Part shown: in pieces, positions 7,115-14,568 of the stretch
Position numbering within the stretch: position 1 is the first letter of the stretch
Layout: the number at the start of each line of letters is the position of its first letter
Assembly (NCBI GenBank): GCA_934317205.1
Contig: CAKREL010000049.1
Location: 1-17,560, forward strand
Length of the DNA stretch: 17,560 nt
From: an uncultured Eubacterium sp.
GTDB lineage: Bacteria; Bacillota; Clostridia; Lachnospirales; Lachnospiraceae
Direction of reading: 5' to 3'
The notes under the pieces: model-generated
What the model was told of the DNA's origin: nothing
The model's input: the letters and a program-made list of their open reading frames with translations, nothing else
The model's database searches: none
Position numbers and translations under genes: made by a program

Positions 7115-7531
7115 ATGAAAGACAACAATTGTATTTTTTGTAAATTAGCAAACAAAGATATTCCGACTAATATTATCTATGAAGACGAGAAATTTACAGT
7201 AATCATGGATGCAAGTCCGGCAACAAAGGGACACGCATTGATTTTGCCAAAAAACCATGCGGCAAATATCTATGAACTTCCAGATAAAGATGCAGCAGAT
7301 ATTTTCGTCCTGGCAAAAAAAATGGCAAAAAAAATGACTGAGATTCTTCAATGTGACGGATTCAATATCGTTCAGAATAATGGAGAAGTAGCAGGACAGA
7401 CTGTGTTCCATTTTCATATGCATCTGATTCCGCGCTATTTAAATGATGGAAATCAGGAAAAACTGACATGGAATCATGCAGATATTTCTGCAGAAGAAAT
7501 TGAGAAAATTGCTGAAAAACTGCGTGACTAA
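7115..7531 (+). CDS. HIT-family nucleotide-binding protein
   Basis: This 138-residue protein of the histidine triad superfamily (Hint/HinT type) typically hydrolyses nucleoside phosphoramidates or similar nucleotide derivatives in the cytoplasm. The signature H99-F-H101-M-H103, preceded by GQTVFHF, is complete. Cys6 and Cys9 near the start (CIFC) with GHALILPKNH form the zinc site common to Firmicute members. The length fits the family. The start follows GGAGG at 7101-7105. The frame is open to 7082, but that earlier start lacks a good site. It is followed by a terminator shared with murG. Confidence 0.9.
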   Translation: MKDNNCIFCKLANKDIPTNIIYEDEKFTVIMDASPATKGHALILPKNHAANIYELPDKDAADIFVLAKKMAKKMTEILQCDGFNIVQNNGEVAGQTVFHFHMHLIPRYLNDGNQEKLTWNHADISAEEIEKIAEKLRD

Positions 7532-7532
7532 G

Positions 7533-7592
7533 CGAAGAAAAAATCCTTCTGCGTCAGCTTCCTATTTGCTGTCGCAGAAGGATTTTTCTTCG
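7533..7592. terminator. Bidirectional rho-independent terminator between the HIT gene and murG
   Basis: The left arm at 7533-7553 and right arm at 7573-7592 (CGCAGAAGGATTTTTCTTCG) pair over about 20 bp with one extra A on the left. The A-run at the outer left and the T-run at the outer right give U-tracts in both directions. It serves the convergent genes on either side. Confidence 0.85.
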
Positions 7593-7619
7593 TTTGGTAA
7601 AAAAATTAAATCAAAGAAA

Positions 7620-8687
7620 TTAATGCTTGCGCAGTTTTTCAATTAAATCAGTAATCGTTTTAACTGCATCCATCTGATCGCTATTTTCCATGGCATGGAT
7701 GTAATCTTCACGTTTTTCCCATACGGTTCGTATCGCATCAGAAAGAGTCTGATCATTTAAATCCTCTTCTTCAATTACATAACTGAATCCCTGCTTTTGA
7801 AACGAATTCGCATTCAGGATCTGATCGCCACGGCTGGCATTTTTAGAAAGCGGGATTAAGATGTTTGGCTTGCGTAAAGCCAGTAATTCGCAGATAGAGT
7901 TGGCACCTGCACGGGAAATAACCAATTCAGATACAGCAAATAAATCTGCAAGTTCTGCGTTGGCATATTCATATTGTACATACCCTTCTGTGTTATGTAA
8001 AGTCGGATCCAAATTGCCTTTTCCACACAGATGAATGACCTGGTAAGTTTTCAAAATCTGTGGAAGCAGACTGCGGACAGTGTCATTGATCACTTTGGAA
8101 CCTGAACTACCGCCAATTATCAGAATGACTGGTTTGTCTGGGGTCAAACAGGTGTAAGCATAAGCTTTTTCCTTATTTCCATGAAGTAACTCGGAACGAA
8201 TCGGAGATCCGGACAATACGGCTTTTCCTGCCGGAAGATGTGGAATGGTTTCCGGAAAGTTGCAGCATACACGGCTGGCTGCCGGGATAGCAATGCGATT
8301 TGCAAGTCCCGGTGTGATGTCAGATTCATGGATAATAGTCGGAATATGTGCATGTTTTGCAGCAAGTACGACAGGTACGCTGACAAATCCACCTTTGGAA
8401 AATACAATATCTGGTTTTAATTTGTGCATTAAAGATTTTGCCTGAAAATATCCCTTCATAACTTTAAAGGGATCAGAAAAATTTTTCGGATCAAAATAGC
8501 GGCGCAGTTTACCGGAAGAAATACCATAATAAGGAATGTGCTGTTGCTCAATCAGTCCTTTTTCCATGCCCTCATAGGAACCGATATAGGAGATTTCATA
8601 ACCTAATTCTTTTAATCTTGGAAGCAGGGCAATATTTGGTGTAACATGACCGGCAGTACCACCACCAGTAAGAATGATTTTTTTCAT
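7620..8687 (-). CDS. murG: MurG, lipid II-forming N-acetylglucosaminyltransferase
   Basis: This 355-residue GT28 glycosyltransferase adds GlcNAc from UDP-GlcNAc to lipid I on the inner face of the membrane, giving lipid II for peptidoglycan. The glycine-rich N-terminal loop [11 protein letters not shown] (residues 8-18), SKGGFVSVP (97-105), [12 protein letters not shown] (120-131), [10 protein letters not shown] (192-201) and [11 protein letters not shown] (258-268) are all in place, and the length is typical. The start is supported by GAAAGGA a few bases upstream on the - strand. It stands alone here, with no mra/fts neighbours, and converges on the HIT gene. The identification is secure. 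Whether the genome has a second murG cannot be seen. Confidence 0.95.
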   Translation of the reverse strand: MKKIILTGGGTAGHVTPNIALLPRLKELGYEISYIGSYEGMEKGLIEQQHIPYYGISSGKLRRYFDPKNFSDPFKVMKGYFQAKSLMHKLKPDIVFSKGGFVSVPVVLAAKHAHIPTIIHESDITPGLANRIAIPAASRVCCNFPETIPHLPAGKAVLSGSPIRSELLHGNKEKAYAYTCLTPDKPVILIIGGSSGSKVINDTVRSLLPQILKTYQVIHLCGKGNLDPTLHNTEGYVQYEYANAELADLFAVSELVISRAGANSICELLALRKPNILIPLSKNASRGDQILNANSFQKQGFSYVIEEEDLNDQTLSDAIRTVWEKREDYIHAMENSDQMDAVKTITDLIEKLRKH

Positions 8688-8952
8688 ATGCGTATCCTTT
8701 CTTATTAAGAGTACTGATAAAGATTCAAAACTTTTTATAAATTTGCAAATCTACACACAGCTTACACTGATTAGAATCACGCATCAAGTATTACGTGTGT
8801 TCGACTTGAAATACATTTTGCTACTTTGTCTAAGTCGTGCGAGTCTTGAAAATATCGAGTCTTTTCTGCTTAAATATACACCTATTGCAAAACCTAGACA
8901 AGAGTTTGTTTTAATAAGAAGAAACAGGTCGAAACTTGCGATGAAAACTAGC
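8688..8952. other. AT-rich intergenic region upstream of murG
   Basis: No convincing gene was found. The region must hold the murG promoter on the - strand, but I cannot assign one with confidence. Two related direct copies are visible, GTGTTCGACTTGAAATA (8797-8813) and GTGCGAGTCTTGAAAATA (8837-8854), with a shorter echo TCGAGTCTTTT at 8855-8865. Their meaning is unknown. Confidence 0.4.
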
Positions 8953-8980
8953 TTCAAACACCTTTTTTTATATGTATGAT
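8953..8980 (+). promoter_or_regulatory. Possible promoter of the small membrane protein gene
   Basis: TTCAAA (8953-8958) and TATGAT (8975-8980) with a 16-nt spacer match the sigma-A consensus at 4/6 and 5/6 positions. The inverted repeat that follows would overlap the transcription start. Confidence 0.4.
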
Positions 8981-9007
8981 TTTGTTACACTAAGTATGTA
9001 ACAAAAT
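8979..9007. promoter_or_regulatory. Perfect 11-bp inverted repeat, probable operator
   Basis: ATTTTGTTACA (8979-8989) and TGTAACAAAAT (8997-9007) are perfect inverted copies around a 7-nt centre. The repeat sits just after the predicted -10 and before the ribosome binding site at 9034-9040, where a repressor would act. There is no U-tract, so it is not a usual terminator. The same half-site recurs upstream of the hydrolase gene at 9560-9570. Confidence 0.6.
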
Positions 9008-9046
9008 GAAAGGCGTCATAGATAGATGGCAGGAAGGAGGCACCAG

Positions 9047-9370
9047 ATGGAGTATTTGGTTCATTTGGTAAAACAATTATACGAACAGCATTTAACAGCA
9101 GTTTTTCTTGCAGTTTTATGTGGAATCGTAGTACTGATGATAATGAATTTACTGGCGGTTTGCAGATGCCGCAGACAGATAAAATACCTGGGAGAAAAAT
9201 CACGGGATGTCATGAAACTGGCTTTGAGTCAGAAAGCTTCCACAAGAGAACGCGCACGAAAATCAGAGGAGCAGGAAAGCAGAAAAAGGGAGTGCAGGAC
9301 AGATGGACATGCTGTTTCAAAAGCAGATGAAGAATTGTTCGGAAGCGTGATGCGGGAAATGTTTCCGTAG
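9047..9370 (+). CDS. Small single-pass membrane protein of unknown function
   Basis: I do not recognise a family for this 107-residue protein. It has a short N-terminal segment, one strongly hydrophobic helix at about residues 17-38 (starting TAVFLAVLCGIVVLM), then CRCRR, which as a positive-inside signal would place the C-terminus in the cytoplasm. The following 65 or so residues are very charged (Arg, Lys, Glu) and probably helical, ending LFGSVMREMFP. The start is set by AAGGAGG at 9034-9040. The frame stays open to 9026. It is flanked by an operator-like repeat and a second regulated promoter, so it seems to be a single-gene unit. It may be co-regulated with the cell wall hydrolase downstream. 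Confidence 0.65.
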   Translation: MEYLVHLVKQLYEQHLTAVFLAVLCGIVVLMIMNLLAVCRCRRQIKYLGEKSRDVMKLALSQKASTRERARKSEEQESRKRECRTDGHAVSKADEELFGSVMREMFP

Positions 9371-9505
9371 CACTCCGTAATAATTTTATTACAGTTTTAA
9401 AAAAGTCAATCCCAAAAATAACTAAAAAATGGCGTGTTTTTGCATCGAAAAAGCCTTTTTTGCATTAAAAATGGGTGAAAAATATACAAAAATCAAAATA
9501 ACGGG

Positions 9506-9534
9506 TTGACATCCTGAAAATAGATTGTTATAAT
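9506..9534 (+). promoter_or_regulatory. Consensus sigma-A promoter of the cell wall hydrolase gene
   Basis: TTGACA at 9506-9511 and TATAAT at 9529-9534 are separated by exactly 17 nt and match the consensus at all twelve positions. Transcription should start near 9541, giving an untranslated leader of about 130 nt. A strong promoter with a binding site just downstream suggests control by repression. Confidence 0.85.
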
Positions 9535-9548
9535 GCGTGCAATGTTTA

Positions 9549-9565
9549 TGTAATATTTCTGTAAC
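9549..9565. promoter_or_regulatory. WalR-like direct repeat TGTAAT-N5-TGTAAC
   Basis: TGTAAT (9549-9554) and TGTAAC (9560-9565) are spaced by 5 nt. This fits the WalR (YycF) consensus TGTWAH-N5-TGTWAH known from Bacillus and Staphylococcus cell wall genes. It lies at about +9 to +25 from the predicted start, a position more typical of repression. The gene it precedes encodes a wall hydrolase, which agrees with such a regulator. Assignment to WalR is inference. Confidence 0.45.
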
Positions 9566-9630
9566 AAAATTAAAGGAAATGAATAAAAATAAACATAATC
9601 GTAATACTAAACAATACAAAATCAAAACAG

Positions 9631-9656
9631 GTTCTCAAGCGCATTTGAGTGAGAAC
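9631..9656 (+). other. Leader hairpin upstream of the hydrolase ribosome binding site
   Basis: GTTCTC (9631-9636) pairs with GAGAAC (9651-9656), while an alternative inner pairing CTCAA (9634-9638) with TTGAG (9645-9649) is mutually exclusive with part of it. It ends 8 nt before AGGAGGT (9664-9670). It could influence translation or message stability, but nothing proves a regulatory role. Confidence 0.35.
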
Positions 9657-9673
9657 ATGAATCAGGAGGTCTT

Positions 9674-10786
9674 ATGAAATTTAGAAAGGTTATTGAAAGC
9701 GGAATCATTACAGCAGCTTTGGCTATTTCATCCGTCACAACAGCCGTTTCTGCAAGTGCTGCTGAAGTGGAGGCACCAGGAACACTGGAGACAGTGGTAA
9801 ATCGTGCAAGTCAGACAGCAAGCACAGGAGTTCAGTCAATCCAGATTACACATCAGAATGCACAGGCAGCTGCATTAGCTGCAGAGTGGGCCAACAAAAT
9901 GCTGGTAACAGTAGACGAAGACAGTTCATTGAATATACGAAAAGAAGCATCTGTAGATGCGGAAGTAGTTGGTAAGTTCTATCACGGAAGCGGAGCAGAG
10001 GTTCTGGAAGTCGGTGAAGAATGGACAAAAATAAAATCCGGTAATGTGGAAGGTTATGTAAATAATGCATATTGTGTGTTTGGAAATGATGCACGGGTAT
10101 ATGCAGAAGAAAATTGTGATACCGAGGCCACAGCAACTGCTGATGGTATCCGTGTTCGTGAAACATCCAGTACGGATGCAAAAATTCTGGATGTGATCGA
10201 TGCTGGTCAGTCCTTAAAAGTAAATGAAGATGCAGAAACTGTAGATGGATGGGTTTCTGTAGATTACAACGGCACAGCTGCATATGTTGCCGCAGATTAT
10301 GTAGATGTTGAACTTAATGTAGAAGATGCAGTAAGCATGGAAGAAATAAGAGCAAGAGAAGCTGCAAAGGCACAGCAGGAAGCAGCGGCTGCACAGAATG
10401 TGCAGGGAAACGGTGCTACTGTAACAACTTCTGCAGCAGTCAGCGCATCTGCCAGTGATACACAGCTTCTGGCGGCAATTATTGAGTGTGAGGCAGGCGG
10501 TGAACCATATGCGGGTCAGCTTGCAGTTGGCGCGGTTGTTATGAATCGTGTAAAGAGCGGCTCTTTCCCAAATAGCATTTCAGGTGTTGTATACCAGAGT
10601 GGTCAGTTTACTCCGGCATCAAGTGGCAAACTTGCCCGTGTCTTAAACAGCGGAAAAATTTCTTCTAGCTGTTATCAGGCAGCAGCAGAGGCACTTGCAG
10701 GAGCTGATAATACAGGCGGAGCAAAATATTTTCATGCAGGAACAAATGGTTCCGGCACAGTAATTGGAACACAGATTTTCTACTAA
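9674..10786 (+). CDS. Secreted SH3-domain SleB-like cell wall hydrolase
   Basis: This 370-residue exported enzyme is predicted to cut peptidoglycan. A signal peptide covers residues 1-30 with an ASAA site for signal peptidase I. Two bacterial SH3 domains follow (about 74-136, with SSLNIRKEAS, and about 152-203, with DGIRVRETSS), then an Ala/Gln/Glu-rich linker (about 220-260). The C-terminal Hydrolase_2/SleB domain (262-370) carries IIECEAGGEPYAGQLAVGAV. By analogy with SleB lytic transglycosylases, Glu273 is the likely catalytic acid. SleB in Bacillus acts in spore germination, but this SH3 arrangement occurs widely in Clostridia and a role in vegetative wall turnover is as likely. The start uses AGGAGGT at short spacing. 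A consensus promoter and WalR-like site precede it. Confidence 0.88.
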   Translation: MKFRKVIESGIITAALAISSVTTAVSASAAEVEAPGTLETVVNRASQTASTGVQSIQITHQNAQAAALAAEWANKMLVTVDEDSSLNIRKEASVDAEVVGKFYHGSGAEVLEVGEEWTKIKSGNVEGYVNNAYCVFGNDARVYAEENCDTEATATADGIRVRETSSTDAKILDVIDAGQSLKVNEDAETVDGWVSVDYNGTAAYVAADYVDVELNVEDAVSMEEIRAREAAKAQQEAAAAQNVQGNGATVTTSAAVSASASDTQLLAAIIECEAGGEPYAGQLAVGAVVMNRVKSGSFPNSISGVVYQSGQFTPASSGKLARVLNSGKISSSCYQAAAEALAGADNTGGAKYFHAGTNGSGTVIGTQIFY

Positions 10787-10841
10787 GGATCTGGGTGTCA
10801 AAACACTCAAATCTGGATTATAGCGAAACAAAGATAGCATA

Positions 10842-10910
10842 AAAAATGTGGAATCACAGGTAAAATTCAGGCTAAAGCCAGATATAAACTGTGGTTCCAT
10901 TTTTGTTTTT
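10842..10910 (+). terminator. Rho-independent terminator after the hydrolase gene
   Basis: The stem arms at 10842-10859 (AAAAATGTGGAATCACAG) and 10889-10904 (CTGTGGTTCCATTTTT) pair over about 16 positions with a 2-nt bulge and one wobble. A T-rich tail follows to 10917. The loop contains a small GGCTAAAGCC hairpin. Confidence 0.7.
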
Positions 10911-10973
10911 ATTATTGTAAAACGGCGAAAAATATAGTATATTGATGAAAAGCAAGGAAAAGGAGGGGACGCC

Positions 10974-11423
10974 ATGTTTTCATTATCGGCACCTATGATA
11001 TGGCTGGTTCTGCTAGTTGTGTTTATTTTGGTTGAGATTGCAACGGTAGGACTTTTGACAATTTGGTTTGCCGGCGGTGCACTGGCTGCATTTTTTATCA
11101 GTCTGGCTGATTTTGGAACGGCTGTACAAGTCATTGTATTTTTGATCGTGTCGTTGGCGTTGGTTCTGCTGATCCGCCCGTTGGCTCAGAAAAAATTTAA
11201 TTCCGGTCATATCCGCACAAATGCCCAGACACTGATCGGTGAGGAAGCGGTGGTGCTTGAACCGATTGATAATCTTCAATCAAAAGGGCGTGTTATGATT
11301 CAAGGACAGGAATGGTCCGCGAGAAGTGTGGATGACAAGGAGAAGTTCGACAAGGACGATGTTGTTCAGGTTATGTCGATCAGCGGCGTGAAACTGATGG
11401 TCAGACGTCCGAAAGAACAGTAA
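10974..11423 (+). CDS. NfeD-family membrane protein
   Basis: This 149-residue short-form NfeD protein has hydrophobic segments at about residues 8-30, 33-48 and 49-68, and a C-terminal OB-fold-like domain (about 83-145; LIGEEAVVLEPIDN, GRVMIQGQEWSARS, VVQVMSISGVKLMVRR). It lacks the ClpP-like protease domain of long NfeD proteins. Short NfeD proteins are typically encoded next to an SPFH protein and are thought to act with it in membrane microdomains. That partner follows here after 15 nt. AGGAGGGG precedes the ATG. Confidence 0.88.
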   Translation: MFSLSAPMIWLVLLVVFILVEIATVGLLTIWFAGGALAAFFISLADFGTAVQVIVFLIVSLALVLLIRPLAQKKFNSGHIRTNAQTLIGEEAVVLEPIDNLQSKGRVMIQGQEWSARSVDDKEKFDKDDVVQVMSISGVKLMVRRPKEQ

Positions 11424-11438
11424 AAGGAGGACAATACA

Positions 11439-12365
11439 TTGATTGCAATTATTATTCTGATCGTAGTAGTTATTCTGATTCTGGCTTCCTGTATCAAAAT
11501 TGTTCCGCAGGCAAATGCATACGTTGTAGAGCGTCTGGGAGCATATCAGGGAACATGGGAAGTTGGTATTCATTTTAAAATGCCGATTATCGACCGCGTG
11601 GCAAAACGTGTGTTGTTAAAAGAGCAGGTTGTTGATTTTGCACCGCAGCCGGTTATTACAAAAGATAATGTCACCATGAGAATTGACACTGTTGTATTTT
11701 TCCAGATTACAGATCCGAAGTTATTTTCCTATGGCGTGGAGAATCCAATCATGGCCATTGAAAATCTGACAGCGACGACATTGAGAAATATTATCGGTGA
11801 TCTGGAATTAGATGAGACACTCACATCCAGAGAAACCATCAATACAAAGATGCGTGCATCACTTGATATCGCGACAGACCCATGGGGTATTAAAGTAAAT
11901 CGTGTGGAACTGAAAAATATCATCCCACCGCAAGCCATTCAGGATGCGATGGAAAAACAGATGAAAGCTGAGCGTGAACGTCGTGAAGCAATCCTTCGCG
12001 CGGAAGGTGAGAAGAAGTCTACTATTTTGGTAGCAGAAGGTAAGAAAGAATCTGCAATTTTGGATGCGGAGGCTGAGAAGCAGGCAGCGATCCTTCGTGC
12101 AGAAGCAAAACGTGAAGCAACCGTTAAAGAAGCAGAAGGTCAGGCAGAAGCAATTCTGAAAATCCAGCAGGCAAATGCGGATGGCCTTCGTTTCCTGAAA
12201 GAGGCTTCTCCGGATGCAGCTGTACTTCAGATCAAGAGTCTTGAAGCATTTGCGAAGGCAGCAGATGGCAAAGCAACAAAGATTATTATTCCATCAGAGA
12301 TTCAGGGTATGGCAGGACTTGCCAAATCTCTGGTTGAAGTAGCAGCAGATGTAAAAGAAAAGTAA
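11439..12365 (+). CDS. SPFH/stomatin-family membrane protein (QmcA-like)
   Basis: This 308-residue protein starts with TTG, which is supported by AGGAGG at 11425-11430 and by the hydrophobic helix that begins at once (IAIIILIVVVILILASC). The SPFH/Band 7 domain follows (about 22-190) with VVERLGAYQGTWEVGIHF, DVKDNVTM-like VITKDNVTMRID, and WGIKVNRVELKNIIPP. A long Glu/Ala/Lys coiled coil covers about 165-245 with repeated EAEGK/AEAEK units. These proteins form ring-like oligomers on the membrane and, together with NfeD, act in membrane organisation and protein quality control. It closes the two-gene unit before a GC-rich terminator. Confidence 0.92.
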   Translation: MIAIIILIVVVILILASCIKIVPQANAYVVERLGAYQGTWEVGIHFKMPIIDRVAKRVLLKEQVVDFAPQPVITKDNVTMRIDTVVFFQITDPKLFSYGVENPIMAIENLTATTLRNIIGDLELDETLTSRETINTKMRASLDIATDPWGIKVNRVELKNIIPPQAIQDAMEKQMKAERERREAILRAEGEKKSTILVAEGKKESAILDAEAEKQAAILRAEAKREATVKEAEGQAEAILKIQQANADGLRFLKEASPDAAVLQIKSLEAFAKAADGKATKIIIPSEIQGMAGLAKSLVEVAADVKEK

Positions 12366-12377
12366 AAGATGTAACAT

Positions 12378-12407
12378 GGGCTGCCTGTTTTGGGCAGCCC
12401 TGTTTGT
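12378..12407 (+). terminator. Probable terminator after the SPFH gene
   Basis: GGGCTGCC (12378-12385) pairs perfectly with GGCAGCCC (12393-12400) across a 7-nt loop. The tail TGTTTGTT is only moderately U-rich. Confidence 0.7.
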
Positions 12408-12472
12408 TGGAATGCAAAGTACGGAGCAATCCGTCTAATCATAATATGAGAAAAATTTGAGAGGTAAAAGAG

Positions 12473-13471
12473 ATGAACTTAAAAGGAAGAAATTTTCTGA
12501 AACTGTTAGATTTCACACCGGAGGAGATCACATATCTGATTGATCTGTCCGCAGAACTGAAAGAAAAAAAGAAAAAAGGCATCCGGCATGATGTATTATC
12601 CGGTAAGAATATTGCTCTTATTTTTGAAAAAACCAGTACTCGTACCCGCTGCTCTTTTGAAGTAGCTGCTTACGACCTTGGTATGCATGCGACATTCCTT
12701 GATCCGTCTGCATCACAGATTGGTAAAAAGGAAAGCATTGCTGATACAGCCCGCGTGCTTGGACGGATGTATGATGGTATCGAGTATCGTGGATTTGAGC
12801 AGACAATTGTTGAAGATTTGGCAAAATACGCAGGTGTTCCGGTATGGAATGGTCTGACAAATGAGTTTCATCCGACACAGATGATCGCAGATATGCTGAC
12901 AATTAAGGAGCATTTTGGACATCTGAAAGGAATTAAACTTGCATATATGGGAGATGCCCGTTATAATATGGGAAATTCTCTGATGGTTGCCTGCGCAAAA
13001 CTTGGTATGCATTTTACAGCATGTACCAATAAGAAATATTTCCCGAATGAGGAATTAGTTGCTCAATGTCGTGCCATTGCTGAGGAGACGGGTGCAACGA
13101 TCACTCTGACAGAGGATGCAATGGAAGGAACGAAAGGCGCAGATGTTATTTATACAGATGTATGGGTATCTATGGGTGAGCCGGACGAGGTTTGGGCAAG
13201 CCGCATTGAGGAACTGACACCTTATCAGGTAAATGCAGAATTAATGAAAAATGCAGGCCCACAGGTGAAATTTATGCATTGTCTGCCAGCTTTTCATGAT
13301 TTAAATACAAAAATCGGAAAAGAAATTCATGAAAAATTTGGTCTGGATGCAATGGAAGTGACAGATGAAGTATTCGAAAGTCCGCAGTCTATCGTATTTG
13401 ATGAGGCGGAGAACCGTATGCATTCTATTAAGGCTGTTATGTATGCAACGCTTGTTGACGATGATAAATAA
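12473..13471 (+). CDS. argF: Ornithine carbamoyltransferase
   Basis: This 332-residue cytoplasmic enzyme converts ornithine and carbamoyl phosphate to citrulline for arginine synthesis. The carbamoyl-phosphate-binding STRTR (residues 55-59), HPTQ (133-136), ornithine-side SMG (233-235) and HCLPA (269-273) are all present, with typical length. Much of the chain closely resembles E. coli ArgF/ArgI (for example [13 protein letters not shown] and [12 protein letters not shown]). No arcA or arcC is adjacent, so the anabolic role is favoured, but a catabolic ArcB role cannot be excluded from sequence. AGAGGTAAAAGAG precedes the ATG. A small hairpin ACGGA-GCAA-TCCGT lies upstream at 12421-12434. Confidence 0.93.
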   Translation: MNLKGRNFLKLLDFTPEEITYLIDLSAELKEKKKKGIRHDVLSGKNIALIFEKTSTRTRCSFEVAAYDLGMHATFLDPSASQIGKKESIADTARVLGRMYDGIEYRGFEQTIVEDLAKYAGVPVWNGLTNEFHPTQMIADMLTIKEHFGHLKGIKLAYMGDARYNMGNSLMVACAKLGMHFTACTNKKYFPNEELVAQCRAIAEETGATITLTEDAMEGTKGADVIYTDVWVSMGEPDEVWASRIEELTPYQVNAELMKNAGPQVKFMHCLPAFHDLNTKIGKEIHEKFGLDAMEVTDEVFESPQSIVFDEAENRMHSIKAVMYATLVDDDK

Positions 13472-13505
13472 TTCAAAAAACATATGATACATGTGTAAAG
13501 AAATG

Positions 13506-13535
13506 GTCACAGGATATGAAATCATAGCTTGTGAC
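13506..13535. promoter_or_regulatory. 30-bp dyad immediately upstream of birA
   Basis: GTCACAGGATATGA (13506-13519) and TCATAGCTTGTGAC (13522-13535) are inverted copies around AA, matching at 12 of 14 positions. As RNA, one mismatch becomes a G-U pair, leaving a single A-G mispair. There is no U-tract after it, so it is more likely an operator or a translation-controlling hairpin than a terminator. It ends 5 nt before the ATG at 13541. Confidence 0.6.
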
Positions 13536-13540
13536 GGTAA

Positions 13541-14530
13541 ATGGAGAAAACTGTGAAAAAGAAAATTCTGGAACTTTTGCAGGATGCCACGGATTTTGTC
13601 TCGGGGCAGGAAATCAGTGAACGGTTTGGCGTATCCCGCACAGCTGTCTGGAAAGCAATCCGCCAGTTAGAAGCGGAAGGATATGTGATTGAAGCAGTGC
13701 GAAATAAAGGCTATCGCATGACCAATCAACCAGATCTGCTTACGAAGGAAATGATTGAAAATCAAATACATACAGAATGGGCAGGAAAACAGCTTATGGT
13801 TTTTGAAGAGACAGATTCTACAAATAACCAGGCTAAAAAACTGGCAGAAGAAGGTGCAGTGCAGGGACTATTGGTAGTCAGTGACTGTCAGACAGCAGGG
13901 AAAGGGCGCCGTGGCCGTTCCTGGGCTTCAAAGGCTGGAGAGGGTATTTTTATGACATTGCTTTTGAAACCGGATATTGCACCGGGAAATGCCTCTATGC
14001 TGACATTGGTCATGGCATTGGCTGTGCGTGCCGGAATTGCAAAAGTGACCGGAATTGATACACAGATCAAATGGCCAAATGATATTGTATGTGATGGAAA
14101 AAAAGTATGTGGGATTTTGACTGAGATGAGTGCACAGATTGACTATATAAATTATATCGTCATCGGCATCGGCATTAATGTATCAAATAAGTCATTCCCA
14201 GACGAACTGGCAGACACAGCGACGTCACTGTATCTGATCACCGGTGTTTCCATCAGCAGGGCAAAGCTGATTGCTGAGATTATGGCTGAGTTTGAAAAGT
14301 ATTATGCGTTATATCTGCAGACTCAGGATCTTTCTGGTCTGGTGAATGAATATAACAGTCATCTTGTAAACCGTGGGCGAAGAGTCCGAGTGCTTGATCC
14401 GAGGAAAGAATATACCGGAGTGGCGCAAGGCATCAATCAGGTGGGTGAATTACTAGTACAGACAAAAGACGGAATGGCGCATGTATCTTCCGGAGAAGTA
14501 TCTGTGCGTGGCGTTTACGGATATGTATAA
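13541..14530 (+). CDS. birA: Biotin--[acetyl-CoA-carboxylase] ligase / biotin repressor BirA
   Basis: This 329-residue bifunctional protein attaches biotin to carboxylase carrier domains and, through its N-terminal helix-turn-helix, probably represses biotin genes. The HTH lies at about residues 18-45 (SGQEISERFGVSRTAVWKAI). The ligase domain shows the biotinyl-AMP loop GRRGRSW (122-128), KWPND (177-181) and GILTE, and a small C-terminal SH3-like domain (about 278-329) follows. The ATG at 13541 has a weak ribosome site. A GTG at 13553 is preceded by GGAG at 13543-13546 with good spacing and could be the true start, shortening the protein by four residues. No biotin synthesis genes are nearby. 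Confidence 0.93.
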   Translation: MEKTVKKKILELLQDATDFVSGQEISERFGVSRTAVWKAIRQLEAEGYVIEAVRNKGYRMTNQPDLLTKEMIENQIHTEWAGKQLMVFEETDSTNNQAKKLAEEGAVQGLLVVSDCQTAGKGRRGRSWASKAGEGIFMTLLLKPDIAPGNASMLTLVMALAVRAGIAKVTGIDTQIKWPNDIVCDGKKVCGILTEMSAQIDYINYIVIGIGINVSNKSFPDELADTATSLYLITGVSISRAKLIAEIMAEFEKYYALYLQTQDLSGLVNEYNSHLVNRGRRVRVLDPRKEYTGVAQGINQVGELLVQTKDGMAHVSSGEVSVRGVYGYV

Positions 14531-14568
14531 AAGAATAAGACAGATACGATAAAGGAGACTTCAATATT

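Noticed and set aside
8674..8979. A 101-codon open frame on the + strand between murG and the small membrane protein gene
   Set aside because: It starts inside the murG coding region on the opposite strand, has no ribosome binding site, and its composition resembles translated AT-rich intergenic DNA.
9377..9392. GTAATA/TATTAC hairpin as terminator of the small membrane protein gene
   Set aside because: The stem is only six AT-rich pairs and the tail is mixed A and T, too weak to call a terminator.
9541..9673. A cyclic di-AMP (ydaO-type) riboswitch, common before cell wall hydrolase genes
   Set aside because: The leader is short, AT-rich, and lacks the conserved purine-rich cores and multiple helices of that class.
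9657..9677. A six-codon frame (ATG to TGA) overlapping the hydrolase start by ATGA
   Set aside because: It looks like a leader peptide, but its ATG has no ribosome binding site and the frame merely runs through the hydrolase's own Shine-Dalgarno sequence.
13506..13535. BirA autoregulatory operator
   Set aside because: The dyad does not resemble the TTGTAAAC/GTTAAC half-sites with long spacer seen in known biotin operators, and no biotin synthesis gene is adjacent.
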